A stretch of DNA of 64,000 nucleotides. Source: Thalassotalea sp. HSM 43 (GTDB lineage Bacteria; Pseudomonadota; Gammaproteobacteria; Enterobacterales; Alteromonadaceae). The position numbers were made by a program, and so were the translations under genes. Shown one piece after another: positions 1 through 8,703 of the stretch (within the stretch, counting starts at the first letter, position 1; every line of letters begins with the position of its first letter). The stretch lies in assembly GCF_004752005.1 (NCBI RefSeq), contig NZ_CP038493.1:496001-560000 (forward strand), in the 5' to 3' direction. A model generated the notes under the pieces. That model worked only from the letters and a program-made list of their open reading frames with translations. It ran no database searches and was not told the DNA's origin.

Positions 1-2
1 AA

Positions 3-1124
3 CAAATTTCGACCCCTGAGTACTCGTTTAACGTCAATTACGGTTATCACCTTGATGCCGGTAAATTCTCAACCTTTTTACAAAAGCATTGTTGTAGCAA
101 ACTTGGCGTAAGTCATGTACTTGATCATGTTGTTAAAATAAACAGCCATGAAAATGGTGACATTAAGTCGGTATCAACGCGACAACATGGCGATATCGAA
201 GCAGATTTATTTATTGATTGTACTGGCTTTAAATCCTTGTTACTTGGTGAGCATTACGGCATTGATTTTATCAGTCAAAAGCATGTGTTGTTTAACGATA
301 GAGCCCTTGCGGTACAAGTGCCTTATGCAAACGATAACGAACCGATTGCATCACATACGATATCAACCGCGCAAAGTTGTGGCTGGATTTGGGATATCGG
401 CCTACCGTCAAGACGCGGTATTGGCCATGTTTATTCAAGTGCGCACATCAGTGACGATGCCGCGGCTGCGCAGCTGCGCGAGTATATTCGCCCAGCGCTT
501 GGCAATAAAGCCGACGATGTTGCCTTACGCCACATTAAGATAAACCCAGGTTATCGACAAAAATTTTGGCATAAAAACTGTGTCGCTATAGGTATGTCTG
601 CGGGGTTTATCGAGCCTTTAGAAGCCTCCGCTCTGGCGTTAATTGAACTGTCGGCGAAGATGATTGCTGAGCAACTGCCCGCCAATAGACAGGTCATGGA
701 TATTACCGCGAAACGTTTTAATACCAAGTTCAATCATCGTTGGCAGCGCATTATTGAGTTTTTAAAACTGCACTATATCTTGTCACAACGAGACGACAGT
801 CAATATTGGCGAGATAACCGCAGCGCAGAATCGATACCAGAGCACCTGCAAGAATTAATGCAACTGTGGCAATACCAGTCACCTTATGGTTATGATAGTG
901 ATCACAGTGATGATTTGTTCCCTGCAGCCAGCTTTCAATTTGTGTTATATGGCATGGGCTTTGAGACACAATTACCAAATAGACAAAAACGCCATGACAA
1001 AAGTGACATGGCCAATACGTTTTTTAACGACAATATAAAACAAACACAGCAATTGATGCGTTCCTTAGGAAGCAATCGAGAGCTCATTAACAAAATTAAG
1101 AAGTACGGTTTCGCCAAACTCTAA
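3..1124 (+). CDS. Flavin-dependent tryptophan halogenase family protein, 5' end missing
   Basis: The reading frame is open from the first bases, so the N-terminus with the FAD-binding GxGxxG lies outside the window. What remains matches the C-terminal two thirds of the family: YHLDAGKFSTFLQKH, the FIDCTGF strand, and GFIEPLEASAL, which contains the Glu that pairs with the catalytic Lys in characterised halogenases. The usual WxWxIP motif reads WIWDIGLP, so the Pro is displaced. Family role: FADH2-dependent chlorination or bromination of an aromatic substrate; the substrate here is unknown. It is the first visible gene of a co-directional cluster with sapC-like, cupin and second halogenase genes. 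Confidence 0.85.
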   Translation, partial: QISTPEYSFNVNYGYHLDAGKFSTFLQKHCCSKLGVSHVLDHVVKINSHENGDIKSVSTRQHGDIEADLFIDCTGFKSLLLGEHYGIDFISQKHVLFNDRALAVQVPYANDNEPIASHTISTAQSCGWIWDIGLPSRRGIGHVYSSAHISDDAAAAQLREYIRPALGNKADDVALRHIKINPGYRQKFWHKNCVAIGMSAGFIEPLEASALALIELSAKMIAEQLPANRQVMDITAKRFNTKFNHRWQRIIEFLKLHYILSQRDDSQYWRDNRSAESIPEHLQELMQLWQYQSPYGYDSDHSDDLFPAASFQFVLYGMGFETQLPNRQKRHDKSDMANTFFNDNIKQTQQLMRSLGSNRELINKIKKYGFAKL

Positions 1125-1161
1125 TTATTAAGAAAACCGTCAATTTTACTGGGAGAACACC

Positions 1162-1899
1162 ATGGCAAATCACGCCCTATTAAATAACGTTGAGCACAAA
1201 GACGTCAAAGTTATCACCAAACGCAGCGCTCAATATGGCGACAACATGTGGTATTCAATGACTTTCCCGCAAGAATTTCGCAGTGCCCAAGCATACTACC
1301 CTATTTTCTTTACCAAAGACCCAGGTACAGGCAAGTTCATTTGTGCCGCATTATTTGGTTTTGCCGAGCAAGAAAACTTATTCTTAAACGACGATGGCTG
1401 GCACGCGCGTTATATTCCTATTTCGGTATTACGTCATCCATTTTTGATTGCCCGCCAAACTGTTGAAGTGGATGGTCAAGAGCAAGAGAAACGCATGTTG
1501 ACCATTGATATGGATAACCCGCGAGTAAACAGCGACGAGGGTGAAGAGTTATTCCTCGAGTTTGGTGGTAACAGCGAATACCTAGACCGCATGGCAAGCA
1601 TTATGGAAGCCCTGCACTTTGGCGCGCTCGATGGCATGAAATTCTGTGAGCGCTTGGTTGAGCTAAACCTGATTGAACCATTCACTCTCGATGTAACGCT
1701 AAACGATCAAAGCAAGCATCAAATGCTTGGTTTTTATACCATTAGCGAAGAAAAGCTAAATGATTTGGACGTCAGCGTATTACAAGAATTAAAAGAAAAA
1801 GGTTACTTACAAGCCATCTATATGCAAATCGCTTCGCAAAGTAATATCAACAACTTGCTTGATAAGAAAAATGCGCAGGTCGCTGCGACAGCCGTGTAA
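1162..1899 (+). CDS. SapC-family protein
   Basis: 245 aa, close to full length for the SapC family (PF07277 type; not the SapC ABC permease). Recognisable features are the N-terminal segment with YPIFFTKDPGTGKF and the RYIPISVLRHPF block. There is no signal peptide or membrane segment. The start has a good ribosome site (GGGAG) about seven bases upstream. The biochemical function is unknown; the name comes from an S-layer-associated gene in Campylobacter. In marine Gammaproteobacteria and Caulobacterales these genes recur beside TonB receptors, tryptophan halogenases and JmjC-like cupins, as here. Confidence 0.8.
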   Translation: MANHALLNNVEHKDVKVITKRSAQYGDNMWYSMTFPQEFRSAQAYYPIFFTKDPGTGKFICAALFGFAEQENLFLNDDGWHARYIPISVLRHPFLIARQTVEVDGQEQEKRMLTIDMDNPRVNSDEGEELFLEFGGNSEYLDRMASIMEALHFGALDGMKFCERLVELNLIEPFTLDVTLNDQSKHQMLGFYTISEEKLNDLDVSVLQELKEKGYLQAIYMQIASQSNINNLLDKKNAQVAATAV

Positions 1900-1916
1900 A
1901 CCAAATAGGCGTTGTT

Positions 1917-2933
1917 ATGCTGGACATTAAAACCCAGGTAAAACAAATAGCAGGCGTTACTCCAGAGGCGATCCCTGAATCGGTCATTGCCTCTACGGAA
2001 CCGCTTATATTAAAAGGCTTTGCTTTAGATTGGCCTATCGTTAAAGCGGGTTTAAAATCGAATCAAGCGGCGTGTGACTATCTGCGCCAATTGTATCAAG
2101 GCAAACCCGTTAACGCCTGTTACGGCGATCCGCATACCAAAGGTCGAGTGTTTTACAATGACAACGTCGATGGTTTTAATTATCGCGCAGCAAAAATCGA
2201 TTTAAATCCGGTGCTCGACAAACTTTTAGAGCATGCCGATAACCCAGAACCACCGACTATGTATGTTGGCTCAACCGAGGTAACCAACTTTTTACCCGGC
2301 TTTAAAGAGCAACATAGCGTCAGCATTGATGAGCATAAGCCGCTGACCAGTATTTGGATAGGTAACCGTTCAAAAGTTGCGGCGCATTATGATTTTCCAT
2401 TGAACTTGGCCTGTAATGTCGTCGGCAAACGTCGTTTTACCCTGTTTCCGCCAGAGCAAGTTAAAAATCTTTATACCGGGCCAATGGAATTCGCACCAGG
2501 TGGCCAAGATATTTGCATGGTCGATTTTGATAACCCCGACTTTGACAAGTATCCGAATTTTAAACAGGCAATAGCGCACGCGCAAGTCGCTGAACTAGAG
2601 CCTGGTGATGCGTTATTTATGCCAAGTATGTGGTGGCATCATGTGCAAGGTTTAGACAGCCTGAATATATTGGTAACCCACTGGTGGCGTGATACGCCCG
2701 CTTATATGGGCCGACCTCATAATGCCTTGTTAATGGCCATGTTAAGTTTACGCAACTTACCCTATGAGCAACGCCAAGCTTGGAAAAATATTTTTGAACA
2801 TTACATCTTTGACCATGACGAGCAAGACACTGCGCACTTACCTGAAGCGGCGCAAGGCATGCTAAAAACGCCAATGGACGAATTAACCGCACGTAAGATT
2901 CGTGCCGAACTGATTGAGAAGTTAAAACGATGA
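1917..2933 (+). CDS. Cupin-like (JmjC/Cupin_8) protein, putative Fe(II)/2-oxoglutarate oxygenase
   Basis: 338 aa. The double-stranded beta-helix carries H157-x-D159 (in AAHYDFPLNLAC) and a distal His at 241/242 (MWWHHVQGLD), the expected 2-His-1-Asp iron site. KRRFTLFPPEQ between them is typical of FIH/JmjC-like hydroxylases. The family hydroxylates protein side chains or small molecules. It ends in a 4-bp ATGA overlap with the next halogenase, indicating translational coupling. Substrate unknown; joint action with the halogenases on one substrate is inference from order only. Confidence 0.82.
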   Translation: MLDIKTQVKQIAGVTPEAIPESVIASTEPLILKGFALDWPIVKAGLKSNQAACDYLRQLYQGKPVNACYGDPHTKGRVFYNDNVDGFNYRAAKIDLNPVLDKLLEHADNPEPPTMYVGSTEVTNFLPGFKEQHSVSIDEHKPLTSIWIGNRSKVAAHYDFPLNLACNVVGKRRFTLFPPEQVKNLYTGPMEFAPGGQDICMVDFDNPDFDKYPNFKQAIAHAQVAELEPGDALFMPSMWWHHVQGLDSLNILVTHWWRDTPAYMGRPHNALLMAMLSLRNLPYEQRQAWKNIFEHYIFDHDEQDTAHLPEAAQGMLKTPMDELTARKIRAELIEKLKR

Positions 2934-4450
2934 ATAACAAACCCGTTAAAAATGTCGTTATTGCCGGCGGTGGTACCGCTGGTTGGATGGCTGCAGCGTC
3001 AATGGCTAAGTTGTTGGGCAAAGCGATTAATATCACTCTGGTTGAGTCGGACCAAATACCAACTGTTGGTGTTGGTGAAGCGACCATCCCTACCCTGCAC
3101 TTATTGCATAATTTGCTTGGCATCAATGAAGCCGAATTTATGGCGGCAACCAATGCCACCTTTAAACTCGGTATTTCGTTTGAAAATTGGCGCGATGTGG
3201 GCAAAGACTACATTCACTCATTCGGTCATCTTGGCCACGATTGTTGGGCCTGTGGTTTTCAACATTTCTGGTTGAAAGGTTTACAAAAAGGGTTAGTTAG
3301 CGAGATTGGCGACTATTGTCCTGAGCACCTTGGTAGCCGTGAAGGCCGCTTTGCGGTTATGGCTAAACAAGACCTTAACCACGCCTATCACCTTGATGCC
3401 GGATTGTACGCCAAGTTTTTACAGAAAATAGCCTATCAACACGGCTGTCAGCGTGTTGAAGGAAAAATAGACAAGGTTAACCTGTGCTCTGAATCCGGCA
3501 ACATAACCTCGCTCGATTTAGACAATGGCAAGCATGTCGAAGGTGATTTATTTATCGATTGTACCGGTTTTAGAGGCTTGTTAATTGAAGATGCATTGCA
3601 CACGGGCTATGACGATTGGAGTCATATGTTGCCATGTGATAGCGCCGTTGCTGTACAAACAAAAACCGTAGGTAGACCAGTCGCTTATACCCGTTCCATT
3701 GCTCGTGAATCAGGCTGGCAGTGGCGTATTCCGTTGCAAAATCGCACCGGTAATGGTTTGGTATTCTGCTCGAAATACATGAGTGATGAAGACGCCATCC
3801 AAACCTTACTTGATAACATCGAAGGCGAGCCAATTAATCAGCCTCGAGTGATCAAATACAAAACCGGCACCCGCCGTAAACACTGGAATAAAAACTGTAT
3901 TGCCATTGGTTTATCGGCTGGTTTTATCGAGCCCTTAGAATCTACCGGTATTCATTTATTCCAACGCGCCGTCGTGCGTTTAATGCAAATATTCCCGCAC
4001 ACCGGTATCAATCAGGCCGATGTCGACGAATTTAACCAACAAACGTCTGATGAAATGCTCGATATTCGTGACTTCATTATTTTGCATTACCATTTAACCG
4101 ATCGCCGTGATACGCCGTTTTGGCGCTACTGTGCCGATATGGACATTACCGATTCATTAAGACACCGTATGGAGTTATTCAGACAATCCGGCCGCGTCTT
4201 TAAAAAGGCGGAAGAGTTGTTTGGTGAATCATCTTGGGTACAAGTTATGATGGGGCAAGGCTTAACGCCGGAGCAGTATCACCCAATTGTCGATATGATG
4301 GGCGATGAAGAATTAAAAGGCTTTTTGGACAAAATTAAACAGCACACCGCGAATAAAGTCGCAAACTGGCCTGATCATTGGGATTTTATTAATCACTATT
4401 GTCCATCAAAGTCGGCTGATGATGACGACAAAATGGTGAAAACTGGCTAG
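2930..4450 (+). CDS. Flavin-dependent tryptophan halogenase family protein
   Basis: 506 aa, full family length. The N-terminal FAD site is IAGGGTAGWM (11-20), followed by PTVGVGEATIPT. Lys79 (TFKLGISFENW) is at the position of the catalytic lysine of PrnA/RebH. WQWRIP (263-268) is the canonical WxWxIP motif and EPLESTGI holds the partner Glu. All catalytic elements are therefore present, unlike the WIWDIG variant in the paralogue at the window start. It needs reduced FAD from a flavin reductase, and none is seen nearby. Substrate unknown; the genetic setting (SapC, cupin, glycan locus) is not that of a known natural-product cluster. Confidence 0.9.
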   Translation: MNNKPVKNVVIAGGGTAGWMAAASMAKLLGKAINITLVESDQIPTVGVGEATIPTLHLLHNLLGINEAEFMAATNATFKLGISFENWRDVGKDYIHSFGHLGHDCWACGFQHFWLKGLQKGLVSEIGDYCPEHLGSREGRFAVMAKQDLNHAYHLDAGLYAKFLQKIAYQHGCQRVEGKIDKVNLCSESGNITSLDLDNGKHVEGDLFIDCTGFRGLLIEDALHTGYDDWSHMLPCDSAVAVQTKTVGRPVAYTRSIARESGWQWRIPLQNRTGNGLVFCSKYMSDEDAIQTLLDNIEGEPINQPRVIKYKTGTRRKHWNKNCIAIGLSAGFIEPLESTGIHLFQRAVVRLMQIFPHTGINQADVDEFNQQTSDEMLDIRDFIILHYHLTDRRDTPFWRYCADMDITDSLRHRMELFRQSGRVFKKAEELFGESSWVQVMMGQGLTPEQYHPIVDMMGDEELKGFLDKIKQHTANKVANWPDHWDFINHYCPSKSADDDDKMVKTG

Positions 4451-4490
4451 CCGTCATGTTGAACACGACTTTTTGTACAAGGTTTAATTA

Positions 4491-5201
4491 ATGCAGTCTG
4501 ACTACCAAATCAGAGAGGGGTTTACCGCCAACGTTATACATGTTGGCAATGAACAAACCCCGGTATTGATCATCGATGACTTTTTAATGTCGATTGAGGC
4601 ATTGAAACAGTGCGCATACAACGATGTCGATTTTAAACAAGATCAATATTCGTTTTACCCTGGTTGTCGTACCCGCTTACCTGATGAGTATGCCAATACC
4701 TGTCTCAATTTCTTATTGGGCGGTATTCGTAAAATTTATCAGCTACAAGGTAACGTCAAACCCCACCCCTATAATTTATATTACTCATTGATCACTTTAG
4801 CTGAACAAGACTTAGTGCCATTGCAGCGTATTCCACATTTTGATACCAACTATCATTACCACTTTGCCATATTGCATTATCTCGATGATAAACCTCATGG
4901 CGGTACCGGCTTATTTCGTCACAAACAAACCGGATTTGAACGCATCAATGAACAACGCAAGCAAACCTATTTCGATTCATTACAACGTCATTTTGACGCG
5001 CATGGTGAACCTGAAGCGAAGTATTGTATCGAATCAAATGAGCTATTCGAGCTGTACTATCAAATCGATTACAAACCGAATCGGTTAGTGATCTACCCTG
5101 GTAATCTATTGCACTCAACTATTGTTAATACTGAAACCGACGTTAGTGCGGATCCCAAACAAGGCCGGTTAACCGCCAACATGTTTGTCGATTTTAAATA
5201 A
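4491..5201 (+). CDS. DUF6445-type hypothetical protein
   Basis: 236 aa cytosolic protein resembling the DUF6445 proteins that accompany halogenase/SapC clusters. A run such as PHFDTNYHYHFAILHYL followed downstream by LVIYPGNLLHSTIV resembles the HxD...H layout of 2-oxoglutarate oxygenases (H-x-D then a distal His), so it may be a divergent member of that fold; this is inference. It lies 40 bp after the halogenase, and a strong terminator follows, so it probably closes the operon. Confidence 0.65.
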   Translation: MQSDYQIREGFTANVIHVGNEQTPVLIIDDFLMSIEALKQCAYNDVDFKQDQYSFYPGCRTRLPDEYANTCLNFLLGGIRKIYQLQGNVKPHPYNLYYSLITLAEQDLVPLQRIPHFDTNYHYHFAILHYLDDKPHGGTGLFRHKQTGFERINEQRKQTYFDSLQRHFDAHGEPEAKYCIESNELFELYYQIDYKPNRLVIYPGNLLHSTIVNTETDVSADPKQGRLTANMFVDFK

Positions 5202-5316
5202 CCACGGTGCCCGACTTCTGCTCATCATACCGCTCTGTTCGCTAACTTATTCGTTAAGCCATTCGTTAACCAATTGATTTTTATTAAGTAAAAGGTTAAC
5301 TCTGATTTTTAGACAT

Positions 5317-5345
5317 AAAAAAGCCGGTAGCAATACCGGCTTTTT
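5317..5345. terminator. Bidirectional Rho-independent terminator
   Basis: Inverted repeat AAAAAGCCGGTA / TACCGGCTTTTT with a 4-nt loop. It has A and T tracts on both sides and lies between the converging DUF6445 gene and the large GH16 gene, so it can serve both. Confidence 0.85.
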
Positions 5346-5415
5346 ATTATTCATAGCAATTAAAACATTCTGATTGAATCGCTAAAGGCTGAGCAAGGCT
5401 CAGCCCATAGTGATA

Positions 5416-8298
5416 TTAGTTTGCTTTAAATACGATGTTATCAATTTGATAACTGGCACCGTTGGCTTTGCTCCAGCTCGGGAATACCAGAATGATCTTC
5501 ACATTAGTTAAATCAAGTGAACCACTTTCTAGAACCGAGAATGGGAAAGTGAAATGCTGCCACTCACCTAATGTTGGATCTACACCTTCATTGCTTTGCG
5601 ATAGCATGATCTCAGTAAACTGCGATGCCTGATTACTTTCAAGTTTCAATAACCAGTCAGCAGTATCATCAGTAGGCGCAGAAATCATCTTAAGGTCAAA
5701 CTCAAGCGTACCGTTAGCCAAACCTGATACATCAATACCCGTTTCAGCAAGAACACCAGATACCGTAGGAGCGCCGGCAAAATCAATTTGCATCACGTTA
5801 CCGTATTCTGTATCAACTTGAGCAGAAATCGTTGCACCACCACAGCAATCCCAGAAAGACCAATTAGGATCGGTTTCTTCAGAGAAGATGACCACATCGC
5901 CTTCGGCTACCGGCGGCTCTACTGGAGGTTCTACAACAGCGCCTGTTGAGCGTTCCCAACGAATATTGTCGACCATTAAGGTGACATTCTTTTGGTCGCC
6001 CCACGTAGGGTAGATAACTAGACCAGTGTTTACTGATGTAATGTCTAAGCCTTGGCTTACCAATTGGCTTACTGGTACACGGATAGTTTCCCATACGCCA
6101 TCGGCAACAACACCAAGTACTTGATCGCCCGTTGTACAAGGGAATACACAGTCAACTTTATAACTGATACCACTTGTCGTTTCAGCATAATCAACCACTT
6201 TTAGGTCGTATACTAAATCGCCTTCACTGAACGCACTTAAATCAACCGGTTGTGCAGATTGGATGTATAGCAAACCATCGGCATCACCACCACCAAAGCT
6301 AATTTGCAAGACGTTACCACGACCTTGCTCTTCAACAGATTGCCATTGAACAAAACCGGTTGTTCCGTCAAAGTAATCGCGACTGATAGCGGTATCCCAA
6401 GCACCAATACCGTTGGTCCAGATTTCAGCATTCACCTCATCAACGTAAACGTCTAATGTTTCGGTATCAACACTGACTGCAGGTGGTGCAATACCACAAC
6501 CATCGATATCTTTATGACCACATTTTAAAACAACATTATCAAGCATAACGCGTGCTGCGCCACTAAACTCAACAATGAATGGGTTCAACACTTCATTGGT
6601 ATTAAGCGCAGCTTCTCCAGGCATGGCAATGATATCGTTCACTTTTACCGACAATGTTTGCCACATATCTTTTTCTAGATCGGCAACGTTTAATGCAACG
6701 TAACCCAATGCCGGCCAACCGGAATCCATTTTGATTAATATTTGGCTGTCATCAGGAGTAACCGCACTATCGATAAACAGGTCAAACTTCAGTTCACCTG
6801 CGTGTAAACGCCAAGGTTCAGAAGAGTTACCCATACCAAACAATGACATGGTTTCACCATCAGTAGCGTTGATCAAAACGTTACCTTTATCGCTGGTGTT
6901 GATTTCAATAACTTTACCGCGATCACCGCCCAAATCAGGCATGGTTAATGCGATAGCACCACCGTTATCCCAACCCACGACCGTTTGTAAACCACGCTCT
7001 AAAGCTTCACCAGAAATATCCCAGCTCAGCTTATCTTCACCATCGGTAAATAACGGATATTCAGCAACATAAAAGCTTTGTGCTGCAGGTAGTGTTACGT
7101 CTGGGTTCACATTTGCGGCACAACCTGTGCCTGTTACAGGATCGTCTTCACATTCATAAACACGCACATAATCCACCATAAGCGCCGATGGGAATTCGGT
7201 ATTCTCATCAGGCGAACCCGGCAAGTTACCACCAACGGCAAGGTTTAATAGGACATGGAACGGTTGATTGAAAGGTGCGGCGCTATCGCCGACGTAACCT
7301 GTTTCTTGATCTTTGTAGTAGTAACTCCACCAAGCATCAGATGTGATCGTTGCATAATGCAAGTCATCCATATACCAACGGATTTCATCTTGCTCCCACT
7401 CAACCGCGTATACATGATAATCATCAAGCACCGGCTGACCAGCTGAAGCATTCGTGAATACGTTTAGAGGCCAAGCCATACCAAAATGTACAGTACCATG
7501 GGCATCATTATTATTGTCTTCAGTTGCACTGAACACTTCTAAAATATCGATTTCGCCGCCACTTGCCCAACCACCGTATTGACTGTCGGTAGGCAACATC
7601 CAAAACGCTGGCCAAAAGCCTTGACCTGCAGGCACCTTGATACGCGCTTCAATACGACCATATTGAACATCAACTTTACCATCGCTGCGCATACGGCCAG
7701 AGGTATAGTTGTAACCATTAGAGGCTTGTTGTTTTGCGGTGATCACCAAATTACCGTCACTTACGGTAATGTTGTCTTGTTGATACCACTGCAGTTCATT
7801 ATTACCCCAACCCACTATGCCATATTGAGAACCATCACCGGTTTCAATATTCCAGTTTTCCATGTTGAGGCTACTGCCATCAAATTCGTCGCTCCAGACC
7901 ATGACCCAGTCACCGGCGCCTTCGGCAACGACAATTGTAAATTCTTGAGTAGCTGTTTTGGTGCCATCAGTCACCGAAACAACAACAGTATATTCACCTA
8001 CATCCCCTTCTGACGGCATGCCAGATAAGGTGTTGGTCGCTTCATCAAACATTAACCAGTCTGGCATCCCAGAAACAGTAACGGTTAAGTCAGAAGAATC
8101 TACGTCCTCGACACTAATCGTGTAGCTATACATTTTCCCTTCAGTGGCCTCAACAACCGCTAGACTGGTAAATGTAGGTGCTTGTTTGCCGACAACTTCG
8201 TCAACATCCGCATTAACTGACTCTCCCACACAGCCAGACAAGCCGAAAAAGCTTGCGCCAACAATGGCGGATATCATGCTTAACTTTGATTTTCTCAT
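5416..8298 (-). CDS. GH16 endo-beta-1,3-glucanase (laminarinase) lipoprotein with C-terminal carbohydrate-binding modules
   Basis: Secreted lipoprotein with lipobox FGLSGC. An Ig-like/cadherin-type domain follows (about 45-135), then a GH16 domain (about 140-400) with the active-site string GEIDILEVF: nucleophile Glu and acid/base Glu two turns apart. Three further beta-rich segments of about 150-170 aa follow, each ending in a DNIRWE/DNIVFK-type strand, and are probably glucan-binding modules. Family activity: endo-cleavage of beta-1,3-glucan. ATG at 8298 is chosen. An in-frame TTG at 8322 also has a good ribosome site (GGGAG, 7-nt spacing) and would add 8 residues. Two LacI-type operators lie upstream, so control by the locus LacI is likely. 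Confidence 0.9.
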   Translation of the reverse strand: MRKSKLSMISAIVGASFFGLSGCVGESVNADVDEVVGKQAPTFTSLAVVEATEGKMYSYTISVEDVDSSDLTVTVSGMPDWLMFDEATNTLSGMPSEGDVGEYTVVVSVTDGTKTATQEFTIVVAEGAGDWVMVWSDEFDGSSLNMENWNIETGDGSQYGIVGWGNNELQWYQQDNITVSDGNLVITAKQQASNGYNYTSGRMRSDGKVDVQYGRIEARIKVPAGQGFWPAFWMLPTDSQYGGWASGGEIDILEVFSATEDNNNDAHGTVHFGMAWPLNVFTNASAGQPVLDDYHVYAVEWEQDEIRWYMDDLHYATITSDAWWSYYYKDQETGYVGDSAAPFNQPFHVLLNLAVGGNLPGSPDENTEFPSALMVDYVRVYECEDDPVTGTGCAANVNPDVTLPAAQSFYVAEYPLFTDGEDKLSWDISGEALERGLQTVVGWDNGGAIALTMPDLGGDRGKVIEINTSDKGNVLINATDGETMSLFGMGNSSEPWRLHAGELKFDLFIDSAVTPDDSQILIKMDSGWPALGYVALNVADLEKDMWQTLSVKVNDIIAMPGEAALNTNEVLNPFIVEFSGAARVMLDNVVLKCGHKDIDGCGIAPPAVSVDTETLDVYVDEVNAEIWTNGIGAWDTAISRDYFDGTTGFVQWQSVEEQGRGNVLQISFGGGDADGLLYIQSAQPVDLSAFSEGDLVYDLKVVDYAETTSGISYKVDCVFPCTTGDQVLGVVADGVWETIRVPVSQLVSQGLDITSVNTGLVIYPTWGDQKNVTLMVDNIRWERSTGAVVEPPVEPPVAEGDVVIFSEETDPNWSFWDCCGGATISAQVDTEYGNVMQIDFAGAPTVSGVLAETGIDVSGLANGTLEFDLKMISAPTDDTADWLLKLESNQASQFTEIMLSQSNEGVDPTLGEWQHFTFPFSVLESGSLDLTNVKIILVFPSWSKANGASYQIDNIVFKAN

Positions 8299-8340
8299 AG
8301 TTTCTCTCTTATGTTTTTTCAAAACAGCTCTCCCTCATTA

Positions 8341-8354
8341 TGTAAGCGCTTACA
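8341..8354. promoter_or_regulatory. LacI-type operator upstream of large GH16
   Basis: Perfect palindrome TGTAAGCGCTTACA with the central CG of LacI/PurR/GalR-family operators. It sits about 43 bp before the GH16 start. The likely ligand-responsive repressor is the LacI protein encoded at 16794-17795. Confidence 0.8.
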
Positions 8355-8489
8355 CGCAAATCCCTTAAAAAACACTGATTTACAAGGGATTTCATCGACT
8401 TACTAATTATGCTTTTAGCCGCGAAATTCCAAAACAGTGTTTAATGTTGCTTATCCTTTACTCTTAGCCTTTAAAATCGGCAAGGTGAA

Positions 8490-8503
8490 TGTAAGCGCTT
8501 ACA
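8490..8503. promoter_or_regulatory. Second LacI-type operator upstream of large GH16
   Basis: An identical palindrome TGTAAGCGCTTACA, 149 bp from the first centre to centre. The two could support repression by looping between LacI dimers. Confidence 0.78.
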
Positions 8504-8703
8504 TGAAAAACCCTTAAAAAACACTGGTTTAGAAAGCTATTTTCAGGATGATTCCGAAATGGCTACTAGCAGCAGTGTTTAATTAAGCATTATTTCTTTA
8601 AAAACAACGATTAAAATCTAATCGTTAATAATAAACATGGCACATTTTAAAACAAATATCTAACACTTTTTTAACCCTTATTATAAATAAATTCATTAAA
8701 AGG

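Larger units (their letters stand above)
8341..8580. repeat. Degenerate tandem duplication of a control segment (8341-8460 and 8490-8580)
   Basis: This fills most of the 380-bp gene-free stretch between the two GH16 genes. Each half has the same order: TGTAAGCGCTTACA operator, CCCTTAAAAAACACTG, a diverged 50-60 bp, then CAGTGTTTAAT. AAACACTG (8370-8377; 8519-8526) and CAGTGTTT (8435-8442; 8573-8580) form inverted arms in both halves. Beyond 8580 the sequence is AT-rich with no recognisable feature. Confidence 0.7.

Noticed and set aside
1162-1899. SapC as antimicrobial-peptide ABC permease
   Set aside because: No membrane helices; it belongs to the unrelated S-layer-associated SapC family.
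2617-3204. 195-codon minus-strand frame across the cupin and halogenase genes
   Set aside because: Antisense to two well-supported genes and without a family match.
7579-8013. 144-codon plus-strand frame inside the large GH16 gene
   Set aside because: Antisense shadow of a clearly coding region.
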